A DNA stretch of 64,000 nucleotides from Buxus sempervirens. Its lineage: Eukaryota; Streptophyta; Magnoliopsida; Buxales; Buxaceae. Positions within the stretch are counted from its first letter, which is position 1. Every line of letters begins with the position of its first letter. The stretch lies in NCBI GenBank assembly GCA_947561395.2, contig OX387192.1:35547520-35611519 (forward strand), in the 5' to 3' direction. Below, piece by piece: positions 10,998 through 21,368 of the stretch. Position numbers and translations under genes: made by a program. The notes under the pieces are model-generated. The model was not told the DNA's origin, searched no databases, and saw nothing but the letters and a program-made list of their open reading frames with translations.

Positions 10998-12848
10998 TTA
11001 CGAAGTAGACGGCTTACTCGAGTCCCTGCTTCTCAACAATTTCTCAATATCTACAATCTTCGCAACAAGAGGAAGTGGACGCTCAGGGATTGATGGAATT
11101 GGCAAATCAGCCTCCAGTATCTTTACAATCTGATCGATTGTTGGCCTAACAAATAAATTTGGATGAGAAGCAAGAACTGCAACCAACACATATCTCTCCA
11201 TGACTTCTGGCTCTCCCATCTCGGCCATTCCTTCTTCAATAACAGCTAATCCTCTTCCTTCTCGCACCAGGGACCAAGCCCAATCCGTCACGAGAGTGGC
11301 TTCATTCTCATTATTAACAGATGCAAGCGCCTTCCTTCCACTCAGGAGCTCAAGAAGTACAACTCCAAAGCTGTAAACATCGCTCTTCTCTGTCAATTGC
11401 CCGTATAAGGCATACTCGGGAGCAACATAGCCCACAGTACCAGCCACCTGCGTGCTCAGATGTGATGTCCCCTCCGGCGTAAACTTCGCCAACCCAAAAT
11501 CTGCTAACTTGGGTTCAAATTTCTCATCCAAGAGAATATTACTTGCTTTGATATCTCGGTGAATGATGCCTGGATGCGCCCCACAATGCAAGTAAGCTAG
11601 ACCTCTTGCTATCCCAATTGCAATCTTTTGACGAATTGGCCAACTTAGTTTTGTCCAAATTGATCCGAAAAGATGGTCATATAGGCTTCCATTCGTCATC
11701 AAATCACACACAATTATCCTCTGGTGCCCATCCAAAGGTGTGCTCGCAATACAATAACCTCTCAAACCAATAAGGTTCACATGCTTTACGCTAGCAATAA
11801 CCTCTACCTCGTGTGCGAAGTTTTCATCACCAGCAGCAGAGCAGTTCTTGAACCTCTTCATTGCGACCTCAGACCCATCTAGTAATCTTCCCTTATAAAC
11901 ATTACCGTAGCCTCCCCTTCCAATCATGTTATCTCTTGAGAAATTATTCGTGGCTTGTTTGATTTCCTCAAATGACAACCTAACCAGATTGGCACTCTCA
12001 TTAATTAACTGCAACCCCGAACCCGAATTCTTCTCAATTCTGAAAACTTTCTTCATCCTCCTCCATTTAAGACCCCTTTTCCAAAGAAACCAAATCCCTA
12101 AACCAAAACCCACCAAGCCAATACCGCAACCAACTACAACCCCAACAAGCAAACCCTTGCGACGAACCCGCTTCTTGGAGTAATAGTTCCAGGATGTACC
12201 GTTAAAGAATAGACACCTGAAGGTTCCTTCATGGAGGGGTCCAAACTTATTAACCACACCACCAGCGTAAATAGAGGGAAGGGCATTACAACCTGTGATA
12301 TTACCAATTTCAAGTCCGGGAAAGTTAGTCGCGCGGAGACTGGACAAGCTTTTGGTGCAGGAAGAACAGGCAGCACTGTCTTGAAGAGATTGATTGCAAG
12401 TACGTCGAAGGTCCTGGAGCGAGGATTCGGGAACCAGTCTCTCGAACTGTGATCGAGACGTAATGTTCTTACAACCTTCATAGATCCAGCTAGCTTCAAA
12501 GCCGCAAAGGGACCGGACAGGGACGTCAGGGCCAACTCTATTGACGTGGGCTTGAAATGAACGTGAACAGGATTGGGAAGCATTGGGAGGAGGAAGAAAG
12601 AAGCCAGTGGTTCGAAGATATTCGGATTGAAGGACATGAATTGCAAGGATAAAGAATTGACACTCCTCCGTCAAGTCGTGAAATCTCGATTTAGGCGAGC
12701 CTACAAAATTTGCAAGAGCATCGAAGTTGAACGGACAGGGGGCCTCGGCAAGTTTTCGACTCGAGACTTCAAAGGGGTTAACGGAACTGCAAGTTTGGAA
12801 ACCAGGGAATACTAATCCGACCGAAACGAGGATGAAGAGAAAGAACAT
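10998..12848 (-). CDS. RKF3-like SPARK receptor kinase (G1)
   Basis: A predicted plasma-membrane receptor Ser/Thr kinase of 616 aa in a single exon. Residues 1-20 form a signal peptide. Residues 21-232 are a cysteine-rich ectodomain of the SPARK type found in Arabidopsis RKF3, with N-glycosylation sequons (for example NIT at 128 and 183, NGT at 216) and a C-terminal [11 protein letters not shown] block. The membrane span is about 233-256. The kinase has a G-loop [11 protein letters not shown] from 310, an ATP lysine at 331, HRD 430-432 (RD class), DFG 450-452 and APE 476-478, so it should be catalytically active. The start is supported by the same MFFLF start in G3 and G4. The C-terminus (KPSTS) is shorter than that of G3 and G4. 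The ligand is unknown. Confidence 0.93.
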   Translation of the reverse strand: MFFLFILVSVGLVFPGFQTCSSVNPFEVSSRKLAEAPCPFNFDALANFVGSPKSRFHDLTEECQFFILAIHVLQSEYLRTTGFFLPPPNASQSCSRSFQAHVNRVGPDVPVRSLCGFEASWIYEGCKNITSRSQFERLVPESSLQDLRRTCNQSLQDSAACSSCTKSLSSLRATNFPGLEIGNITGCNALPSIYAGGVVNKFGPLHEGTFRCLFFNGTSWNYYSKKRVRRKGLLVGVVVGCGIGLVGFGLGIWFLWKRGLKWRRMKKVFRIEKNSGSGLQLINESANLVRLSFEEIKQATNNFSRDNMIGRGGYGNVYKGRLLDGSEVAMKRFKNCSAAGDENFAHEVEVIASVKHVNLIGLRGYCIASTPLDGHQRIIVCDLMTNGSLYDHLFGSIWTKLSWPIRQKIAIGIARGLAYLHCGAHPGIIHRDIKASNILLDEKFEPKLADFGLAKFTPEGTSHLSTQVAGTVGYVAPEYALYGQLTEKSDVYSFGVVLLELLSGRKALASVNNENEATLVTDWAWSLVREGRGLAVIEEGMAEMGEPEVMERYVLVAVLASHPNLFVRPTIDQIVKILEADLPIPSIPERPLPLVAKIVDIEKLLRSRDSSKPSTS

Positions 12849-13699
12849 TTGATTGTTATCTGGGATATAACGGAGTGTTTCAGTAGTTCGGCATAGGTGT
12901 CTGAGGGAGAATAATGGTTAGTTGGTGATTCTTGAGGAGATGAAGACCTCTTGGAGCCTCTGCTTTTTCTCTTGTTTCTTTGGAGGAAAAAAAATGAGGA
13001 AGAATGTTGTTGTGACCGGTGCAGTAATGCAAATGAGGAGGAAAAAGAATGCACTACTTTGAAATTTTATCATTTGACAAAAGGATGTATTTGGGAGGAG
13101 AGTTATGGTGAGTTGGTGACTCTTGAGGACACGAAGACTTCTGGGTAACTTCTGAGAAGCCGTCATCAGCTGTCTTCTTCATTAAAAAATGAAAATGAGG
13201 GAGGAGGCTATTGTGACCAGTGCAGTAATGAAAATCAGGAATAAAGAAACATTAGTAAATTTTTAAACCATAAAATTTTCAATTATATCTAGATAAACCA
13301 TTTCAAATACAGCGCCAATCACATTATAAGTCTTTGTTATTGGTCCTTTTGAAAAGACAGTTTCACATTGAAAAACAAGGAGCGTTACATGTTTTCACAT
13401 GAAAGCATCACACGGTTGCAGAATGTCTCCGGCAGACGATTTCTACCCTCTTAATACAAATGTTATGCGCTGAATGAATTGTATTATTCTTGTGAGTGCA
13501 CTTTGAAAATTTGAATTGATTCAAAGTATAGGCTTTTAAGAATTTTGGGCACCCCAGTGATTGGAGGTTGACGTTGACGTTCTTGGCGTTGAATGATTTG
13601 ATCATGATCTGTTCCAGTGAGTCTGAAAGCAGTTAGCAGGAAGACTGGTTCCTATAATAAAAGAAAACATATGAGTCGATATAGAAAGACAAAGAAAAC
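12849..13699. other. G1 upstream flank (cluster-type 5' DNA)
   Basis: This is the 5' flank of G1. The first ~300 bp resemble the 5' flanks of G4 and G6 (TCTGAGGGAGAATAATGG-like phrase, GTGTTTCAGTAG). Further out it holds a block (about 13270-13360) also found near 20050, 31040 and 46160, and a block at 13560-13699 shared with 27400 and 32930. No separate gene is visible. The G1 promoter must lie here, but no single TATA box stands out. Confidence 0.6.
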
Positions 13700-13709
13700 G
13701 GCTTCCTTG

Positions 13710-14330
13710 CCCAGGCCTGGGACATCACAAGGGTTGAGTTCGAGTGCAACTCAGCGGCCATTGTCAACATTATGAACAAAGAAAATGGGGATTTACCGTG
13801 GCTGGTGGAGAACATAATTGAACCTAACCACGAGGGTTGAACCTAACCAGGCCTGCTTGAAGGGATCATCCTTGCCCAGGCCTTGAACATCAGAAGGGTT
13901 GAGTTCGAGTGGGACTCAGTGGCCATTGTCAACATAATGAACGAAGAAAATGGGGATTTACCGTGGTTGGTGGAGAACATAATTGAACCTCACCAGGAGG
14001 GTTGAACCTAACCAGGCCTGCTTGAAGGGATCATCCTTGCCCAGGCCTTGAACATCAGAAGGGTTGAGTTCGAGTGCGACTCAGCGGCCATTGTCAACAT
14101 CATGAACGAAGAAAATGTGGATTTACCATGGTTGGTGGAGAACATAATTGAACCTAACCAGGAGGGTTGAACCTGACCAGGCCTTCTTGAAGGGATAATC
14201 CTTGCCCAGGCCTTGAACATCAAAAGGGTTGAGTTAGAGTGCGACTCAGCGGCCATTGTCAATATCATGAACAAAGAAAATGGGGATTTATCGTGGTTGG
14301 TGGAAAACATAATTGAAGATGCAAAACAAA
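13710..14330 (+). repeat. 165-bp tandem repeat, four copies, of RNase H coding DNA
   Basis: The word CCCAGGCCT recurs at 13710, 13875, 14040 and 14205, exactly 165 bp apart, which is 55 codons. Each unit encodes about 40 residues of the LINE RNase H core (VEFECDSAAIVNIMN), then a linker that is not open in that frame. The copies differ at a few bases. The fourth copy runs on into the normal downstream LINE sequence. Confidence 0.9.
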
Positions 14331-14565
14331 GGTGTAGACAGTTTGAGTCATTTTCTTGTTAGTCATATATTCAAGGAAAGCAAATTTTGCTGCAGATTTA
14401 CTTACAAATTTTGCTTTGGACGACTACTCGTGTATGTGGTGGCTTGAGCATCCTCCGAACTTTCTTTCTTCTATTCTTCACTACATTGGGGGAACCCATG
14501 TTAAGAATTGTAGGGGTTGTATTTAGAAACTTTGTAACTGTGATTACCCAAAAAAAAAAAAAAAG
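13710..14565 (+). mobile_element. LINE 3' fragment with clean 10-bp target duplication
   Basis: The flanks GGCTTCCTTG (13700-13709) and GGCTTCCTTG (14566-14575) are identical. The insert ends in a poly-A tract (14550-14564). The coding content is the LINE RNase H domain: an ALNIRRVEFECDSAAIV block carrying the catalytic-type aspartate, then a degenerate C-terminal FALDDYSCMW-like part near 14405-14435. Uninterrupted relatives of the target are at about 27498-27512 and 33003-33017. The 5' end of the insert is a four-copy tandem repeat, listed separately. Confidence 0.85.
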
Positions 14566-14978
14566 GGCTTCCTTGTGTCGGAAAAGCGATTGTTAAATGG
14601 TCTGATACGTCTCAAAAATCAAAATTGATCCAAAGACGACTTGATTTTTTTTTAATTTTTGGTAATAAGACGACTTGACTAAAAAAAAAAATTTAAAGGC
14701 TTCTAGAATCGGTCATGTAGACTTTGTATTACACGTGGTTCAGGCAACAAATTAAAAGGGACATATCTAATCATGTAATTAAACCTACCGACTAATGAAG
14801 CCGAACGAAATAATGTTCAATTCTTCATCAATGTTGAGTAATCTGCTGTATCATCTACAGGAATTTCCTACGCCACACCCTCAATCAAGCAACACGATGC
14901 ATGTGGGTCCCGCAAGCCATGCATTCTGTGATGAAATTTTCTTTTCGTTGGTGGGTCCTACATGCAACGTGTGTTGAT

Positions 14979-15724
14979 TAGAGCTGTAAGTAGAGCGGGT
15001 TGGGTTAGGTTTTGATGAGTTTGGGCTCAACCCAATCTAAAATCAATTGGCCCAAACTCACCTTGGCCCGCCCTAAACCCAAACTGCTTGAACCCAAACC
15101 CAACCCTAAAATTATTTCTCGAGTTTGGGCTGGGTTCAGGTTGGCCCAAATTAATGAGATCTATTAAGGATCTAATGAAATATAGTAAAGGCAACAAGTC
15201 TATAATGTTTTTAGTACAGGAAAGCAAAAAATTGAAGCTTTAAATTATAACATTTCTAAAATTTATTGACCAAATTATAAGACAACACATTCAACATTAT
15301 GAAAGAAATACTTACTGAAAATGTGGTCCTTTGTAAATCTCAAGTCATTATCCATACAAAGGTCAACATTATCAACTTTCCTAAATCTTGAAAAGGTTCT
15401 CGGTTTTAAGTTTTATACTCAATTTTATAGAATCTTATCTATTAGGGAATTGATTGGAAAAATAGAGAGGAAGGGCTTGGAGTTTGAAAGAACTTAGGAA
15501 GAAGATGGGGTTTGCAGTAAATCATTTAACCTTAGCTTTATATAGTTTGGGCTTTTTGGGTTTTTCGGGCTACGAGGTGCAAACCCAAGCCCAACCCAAA
15601 TTCAAGTTCGGGCCCAAAATCAAGTCCAACCCAAACCCAAACCCAAAATAAAACCTTATATCGGTCTATTATTCGGGTTGGGTTGGACGGGCTTAGGGCG
15701 GGCCGGGCAAAACTTACCGCTCTA
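14979..15724. mobile_element. hAT-like MITE between G1 and G2
   Basis: The termini TAGAGCTGTAAG and CTTACCGCTCTA are inverses with one mismatch. GGGTTGGG and CCCAACCC-type subterminal words on both sides resemble the hAT MITE at 4608. No 8-bp duplication is visible. Compared with the related flank at 36536-36690, about 100 bp of host sequence next to the right end is missing, so a deletion may have removed one target copy. There is no coding region. The host DNA around it (14590-14978 and 15725-16056) is cluster flank. Confidence 0.65.
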
Positions 15725-16056
15725 CTCATGACTGAGAATAGACGACAAAAAGCAAGCATCTTCTATTGCCAAATTGATTTTTCAAAGAGATATTACACCA
15801 TCATGACTTTGTTATGGCAAGTAATGAGTTATTCCCGGTCTGGAATTCATTTTGAAAATGAAAATTGAATGAGTTTCAAGAGAAAAACAGTGGTTTGGTT
15901 TAGAACATTTGGAATGGGTTTAGGTGAAACGGATTTAGGCACTTATTTAAACTATCCCTTACACAATATGCACGAACACTAATGCTTATTCCTCCTTTTA
16001 TCATGAAGAACTTTTCATCCATCTTCTTTAATTAATATCTCTACAACAGCAAATCA

Positions 16057-17941
16057 TCATGATTCAAACATTGATGAAGTAGACGGATTACTCGAGTTCC
16101 TGCTTCTAAAAAATTTCTCGATATCCACAATCTTTGCAACAAGAGGAAGTGGACGCTCAGGGATTGATGGAACTGGCAAATCACTCTCCAAGATATTTAC
16201 GATCTGATCTATTGTTGGCCTCACATACAAATTAGGATGGGAAGCAAGAACTGCAACAAATACATATCTCTCTATTACTTCTGGCTCTCCCATCTCCGCC
16301 ATTCCTTCTTCAATAACAGCTAATGTTCTTCCTTCTTTCACCAGCGACCAAGCCCAATCCGTCACGAGAGTGGTTTCATTCTCATTATTAACAGATGCAA
16401 GCGCCTTCCTCCCACTCAGGAGCTCAAGCAGCACAACCCCAAAGCTGTAAACATCGCTCTTTTCTGTTAATTGCCCATATAAGGCATATTCGGGAGCAAC
16501 ATAGCCCAGAGTACCAGCCACCTTCGTGCTCAGATGTGATGTCCCCTCCGGCATAAACTTCGCCAACCCAAAATCTGCCAACTTGGGTTCAAATTTCTCA
16601 TCCAACAGCATGTTACTTGCTTTGATGTCTCTGTGAATGATGCTAGGCTGCGCCCGACAATGCAAGTAAGTTAGACCTCTTGCTATCCCAACAGCAACTT
16701 TTTGACGAATTGGCCAACTGAGTTTTGTCTGAACTGATCCGAAAAGATGATCATACAGGCTTCCATTCGTCATCAAATCACACACAATTATCCTCTGATG
16801 CCCATCCAAAGGCGTACTTGCAGTATAGAACCCCCTCAAAGCGACAAGGTTCACATGCCTTATGCTAGCAATAACCTCTACCTCATGTGCGAAGCTTTCA
16901 TCACCAGCAGCAGAACAGTTCTTGAACCTCTTCACTGCAACCTCAAACCCATCTGGTAATATTCCCTTGTAAACATTACCGTAGCCTCCCCTTCCAATAA
17001 TGTTTTCTCTTAAGAAATTATCCGTAGCCTGATTGATTTCCTCAAACGTGAACCTGACCAGATTGGTGTCCTCACTAATCAACTGCAACCCCAAACTTGA
17101 ACCTAAACCTGAAACCGAACTCTTCTCAAGTTTGAGAAATTTCTTCATCCTCCTCCCTTTAAGACCCCTTTTCCAATGAAAACAAATCCCTAAAACTAAA
17201 CCCAATAAGCCAATACCGCAACCAACTACAACCCCAACAACCAAACCCCTTGTGACGAACCCGCCTCCTGGAAGAATATTCCCAGGATATACTGCGAAAG
17301 AAAAGATACCTGAAGGTTCCTTCATCAAGGGGTCCAAACTGATTAACCACACCACCGGCATAAATAGTGGGAAGGGCATTGCAACCCGTGCTATTACCAA
17401 TTTCAGGTCAGGTAAAGTTAGACGCTTGGAGACTGGACAAGCTTTGGATGCAGGAAGAACATGCATCACTTTCTTGAAGAGATGGACTGCAAGTACGTCG
17501 AAGGTCTTGGAGTGAGGATTCAGAAACCAGTCTCTCGAACTGCGATCGGGATGTAATTTTCATATAACCTTGATAGATCCAGCTACTTTCGAAGCCACAA
17601 AGGGATCGGACAGGGACGTCAGGTCCAATTTTATTGATCAAGGCTTGAATTGAATGCGAGCAGGATTGGGAAGTATTGGGAGGAGGAAGAAAGAAGCCAG
17701 TGGTTCGAAGATATTCCGATTGAAGGATGTGAACTCCTCGGATGATGATTTGGCACTCCAACGTCCCCTCAAAAAATTTCGGTTTAGGGGAGCCTACAAG
17801 CTTTGCAAGAGCATCGACGTTTAACGGACAGGGGGCTTCAGCAAGTTTTCTACTGGAGAGTTCATGGGGGTTACTGGAACTACATGCGTGGAAATCGGGG
17901 AACACCAATCCTAACGAAACGAGGATAAAGAGGAAGAACAT
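16057..17941 (-). pseudogene. RKF3-like receptor kinase pseudogene (G2)
   Basis: Same architecture as G1 and G3: MFFLF start at 17941, SPARK-like ectodomain, membrane span and RD kinase ending MFES. There are two visible lesions. A TGA at 17408-17410 replaces the glycine codon of the LEIGN-like stretch, and an extra C in the run at 17246-17249 shifts frame just before the membrane span. The kinase half (about 16057-17240) is otherwise open, with a G-loop, the ATP lysine, HRD, DFG and APE all present. This implies recent loss. A product stopping at 17408 would be a secreted ectodomain of about 177 residues. The closest relative in the window is G3, by 5' flank and kinase. Confidence 0.88.
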
Positions 17942-18227
17942 CTGACTATTGTATGGGATATGGGAGTATTTCAGTAGTTCGTCTGAGGGAGAATAATGGC
18001 TTATTGGTGACTGTCTCCTCTTGAGGACATCGAAGACTTCTCGGGATCAGAATGTTGCTGTTGTGATCGGTGTAGTAATGAAAACGAGGGAGAAAAGGAA
18101 AGAGCACAACTTTGATTTGATAAAAACCAAAGGATGTCTTAGGGAGAAGAATTTGGTGGGTTGGTGAATTTTGACGTCACGAAGAACTTTTGGGGAGCTT
18201 CTGAGAAACGGTCATCAGCAGCTTTTA
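17942..18227. other. G2 upstream flank
   Basis: The 5' flank of G2. It matches the 5' flank of G3 (29791-30090) closely, including GGGAGTATTTCAGTAG and GAGGGAGAATAATGGC. It ends at the Tourist-like MITE. Confidence 0.6.
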
Positions 18228-18444
18228 GGCTGCGTTTGGATAGCCGGAATAGTCCGGATTTTGTAAGAAAATGAACTTTCCGGCAAAATGTGTGCGTTTG
18301 GATAGCCGGAAAGTGTGGGTCCCATAGAAAATGAAATCAGTCAAACCCCTTTCAACGGCCTTTTTGCTTGGTTTTATTTTCCGACCAAAACGGTCGGATT
18401 TTGCAGGAAAACCAAATATGACTTGTGTTCTTACCTATTTGCCG

Positions 18445-18484
<40 letters not shown>

Positions 18485-19034
18485 TTTTTTAAAACCCTAT
18501 TTCTTTGGTGTTTTATATTTAAGTAAAAAATAAAAAATAATAAGGATTGGGGTGTTGTGTGTTCTTCATTTAAAATAAATAAATAAAAGTAAAAAAAGGG
18601 GGTGAAGTGTTGCATGTACTTTATTAAAAAAAATTAAGTAAAATAAATAGGGGTTGGGTTGGGTTGTTGCTTGTTTCCTATTAAAAAATTTTAAGTAAAA
18701 AATTAGGGGATTAGGTTGCGTGTCCCTTATAAAAAAAGGATATATATATATATATGAGATTACTAATATATTATATATATTAAAAAGGTTAAGTTTATTC
18801 ATAAAAAGAGTTAGTGTTTATTGTATTTTTGTTTTCAATTTTATATGGACAAAATTAAAGGGTAAAATAGGAAAATGTAAAACACAATAGGATTTTCCAC
18901 TAGTTTTCATAAATTTTCCGGATGCATCCAAACACCTTTCAGGAAAGTTAACTTTCAATTTCCCGAATATTACTTTCTGGCATATTACTTTCCCAATCAA
19001 CTTTCCAACTTAATCCGGCTATCCAAATATAGCC
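18228..19034. mobile_element. Tourist-like (PIF/Harbinger) MITE with a 40-base C run
   Basis: The inverted termini are GGCTGCGTTTGGATAGCCGGA and its counterpart TCCGGCTATCCAAATATAGCC. The 3-bp duplication TTA lies at 18225-18227 and 19035-19037. The paralogous flank upstream of G3 (about 30058-30085) lacks the insert and has a single TTA in the same context, so it serves as an empty site. The interior carries a run of 40 C residues (18445-18484). There is no transposase. Confidence 0.85.
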
Positions 19035-19066
19035 TTAGGGAAAATATTGCTCGGATCAATAAAAAT

Positions 19067-19988
19067 GGGAAATTAACTTTTAGTAATACTTTTTAAAAAT
19101 AATTAAAATTCAGTTACAAATATTCTGAGTTTTAACTTTAAGGAAATCTTTATAAACATAATTAAATTTTAGTAGCATTTTACTAAAAATGTCAATGGTT
19201 TAAACTGAAGCGAACTGAAACCATTAGTGCTTTTTTTGGGTATTTATTAAACGGTATTAGTTCGGTTTTGGTTTTATATTGGAAAAACCATTTCGGTTTT
19301 GGTTTGGTTATGGTTTTAAGGTCAAACCGAACCTACTATTAAGCTTGTGTGCCTTAATTATGTGTTTTGCGAAATATGTTAGTTGTTACTTTGTATATGA
19401 AACCATTGAAACAACATTTATAATTGGTTTAATAGGTTTATCACTATTCATTAGTTTGTAAAATAGGTTTTGAGTTCAAACTAATAAAAACAGTTTAATT
19501 ACAAAGTTTGATGTGTTATTGATGAAAACCGATTAAAACCTAATAGATTAAAATTGAATGAAAAGATCAATTGGTTCACTTCGGTTCGGTTTTAGGAAAA
19601 AAAATTTAAATGGTTTTGGTTTTTTAAATTACTAAACCGTAGTGGTTTTGGTTCAATTTTCATTTTTATTACGAGCTTGACGATTCGGTTTTGGTTTTCC
19701 TCAAAGCCGAACAGTGGTCGTCTCTACCATTTATTATTACAAACAAATTCTTCCAAGAATACCTTTCTACAAGTCAATAAAATGATACTGAGGTACAAGT
19801 TACTTTATTGAATTGTACAAGCCATTTGAGGCATTGTTATAAGACCATTCTTGGAATAGTTGGCTTGTAATAGTAAAATGTTACTAAAATTTAATTATTT
19901 ATATAAAGTTTTAAAAAGTTAAAACTCATAACCTTGCTAACTGAAGTTTAATTATTTTCAATAAGTATCATTAAAAGTTATTTTTGCC
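19067..19988. mobile_element. Mutator-like MITE of the ACTTGTAC family
   Basis: The termini are GGGAAATTAACTTTTAGT and its degraded inverse ending TTTTTGCC. The flanks AATAAAAAT (19058-19066) and AATCAAAAT (19989-19997) agree at 8 of 9 bases. The interior right part has TACAAG-type words near 19770-19840. A second, probably hAT-type, element rich in CGGTTTTGGTTTT words is nested at about 19183-19727 and ends GTCGTCTCTA. The same composite stands upstream of G3 at 30099-30995. Confidence 0.78.
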
Positions 19989-20253
19989 AATCAAAATAAT
20001 GAAAAAAAAACATCATTAAAAATTTTAACCATAGAAAATTCAACTAAATATAGATAAGCCATGTTTGATGTAGTGCCAATCACATCACAAGGCTTTTATC
20101 CTTGGCCTTTTTGAATTTTCAAAAATAAAAAAGTTAATATTTTATTTAAAATTTTCTATATTTAAAATTTTCTATAATTAAAATGAGATAAAATTTTTAT
20201 TGCCCTTGATATAAATGGTTGCACACACCCAAAAAGAGGCCTATGAAATGAAA

Positions 20254-20665
20254 GGGAAATTTAATTTTTAGTGGTATTTTATTAAACTATTTAAGATTTA
20301 GTTGACAAAGTTTTGAGTTTTAACTTTTAATATACCTTTATCAAAATAATTAATTTTTAGTGTAATTTCACATGTTATAAATCAACTATTCCAAAAATGC
20401 CCTTACGTCACTTATCCAAATGACTTGTACAAGTCACTTTATTGACTTGTACAAGTTAATTTTTGACTTGTACAAGTCTAAAATGGCTTGTACAAGTCTC
20501 GGAAGTAGATTGTATAAGGGTATTTTTGGAAGAATTCATCCGTAACAATGAAATGACACTAAAAATTAATTATTTTGATAAAGGTGTATTAAAAGTTAAA
20601 ACTCAAAACTTTGTCAACTAAATCTTAAATAGTTTGATAAAATACCACTAAAAATTAAATTTCCC
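20254..20665. mobile_element. 412-bp Mutator-like MITE, perfect 9-bp target duplication
   Basis: The terminal inverted repeats are about 110 bp (GGGAAATTTAATTTTTAGTG and its inverse). The 9-bp flank GAAATGAAA occurs perfectly at 20245-20253 and 20666-20674. The core (about 20420-20510) holds four copies of a word containing the palindrome CTTGTACAAG, one slightly changed. This is the cleanest and probably youngest member of the family here. There is no coding region. Confidence 0.92.
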
Positions 20666-20674
20666 GAAATGAAA

Positions 20675-21368
20675 TGGCTTAAAAAGTCATTTCTTTCTGT
20701 TGAAATAACCCCCTTTTTTTTTTTAATGTGAAGGCAACAATGACAGTGCATTTTTTATGTCCCTGACTAGGTGTAATATTTGCTTTTTATTAACCATGCA
20801 ATAGTCGGATTGCCTCAACCTCTTCCCATTGATAGTGTGTTGATGGCTTTGGACTAAACTTTTTAGAGAGAGAAAAAAAAAGAAAAGAAAAAAAAACAAT
20901 TACAATGCATTTTGAAAATTGGAATTGATCTATAATAACTTAAGCCTTTTAGGTTCTTGGTTTATTACTGGGGAAATTGGTTTTTGGTGATGCTTTTATA
21001 AAAAATAATTCACATTAAGTGGCCCAATTTTCAGAAATTAGAAAACAGTGATAAATTTTTTTTAACATAATTGAGAATAAGTTTCATTTCATTAATCATA
21101 AAAAATTTCTTTCAAAAATAGCCTTAAAAAGACTTATGCATCATTTGTACATAGACTTATGCATCATTTTGTTCTTTGTTTGTTCCAACTTCCAAGTGAA
21201 ATTTGTGTGTTTTTAAAGGTATTTTTGGAAAAAACTTACCTCGATTATCTTTAAAAATACCATTATTTCCCAATTTCTAAAACCTGGGCCAGTGAATTTG
21301 AAACTTTTTTTTTTTGGTAACATAGTGAATCTGAAACTTGAACCCAATTTTCCCAAACTTTTTGATAC
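20675..21368. other. G2 distal upstream flank
   Basis: Shared with 31180-31650 upstream of G3. It includes a weakly paired inverted repeat (about 21017-21305, CCAATTTTCAGAAATT against AATTTCTAAAACCTGG) that may be another old MITE; part of it is missing from the G3 copy. No gene is seen. Confidence 0.45.

Noticed and set aside
18315-18533. Proline-rich open frame, and the glycine-rich one on the other strand
   Set aside because: Both come from the 40-base C run inside a MITE.
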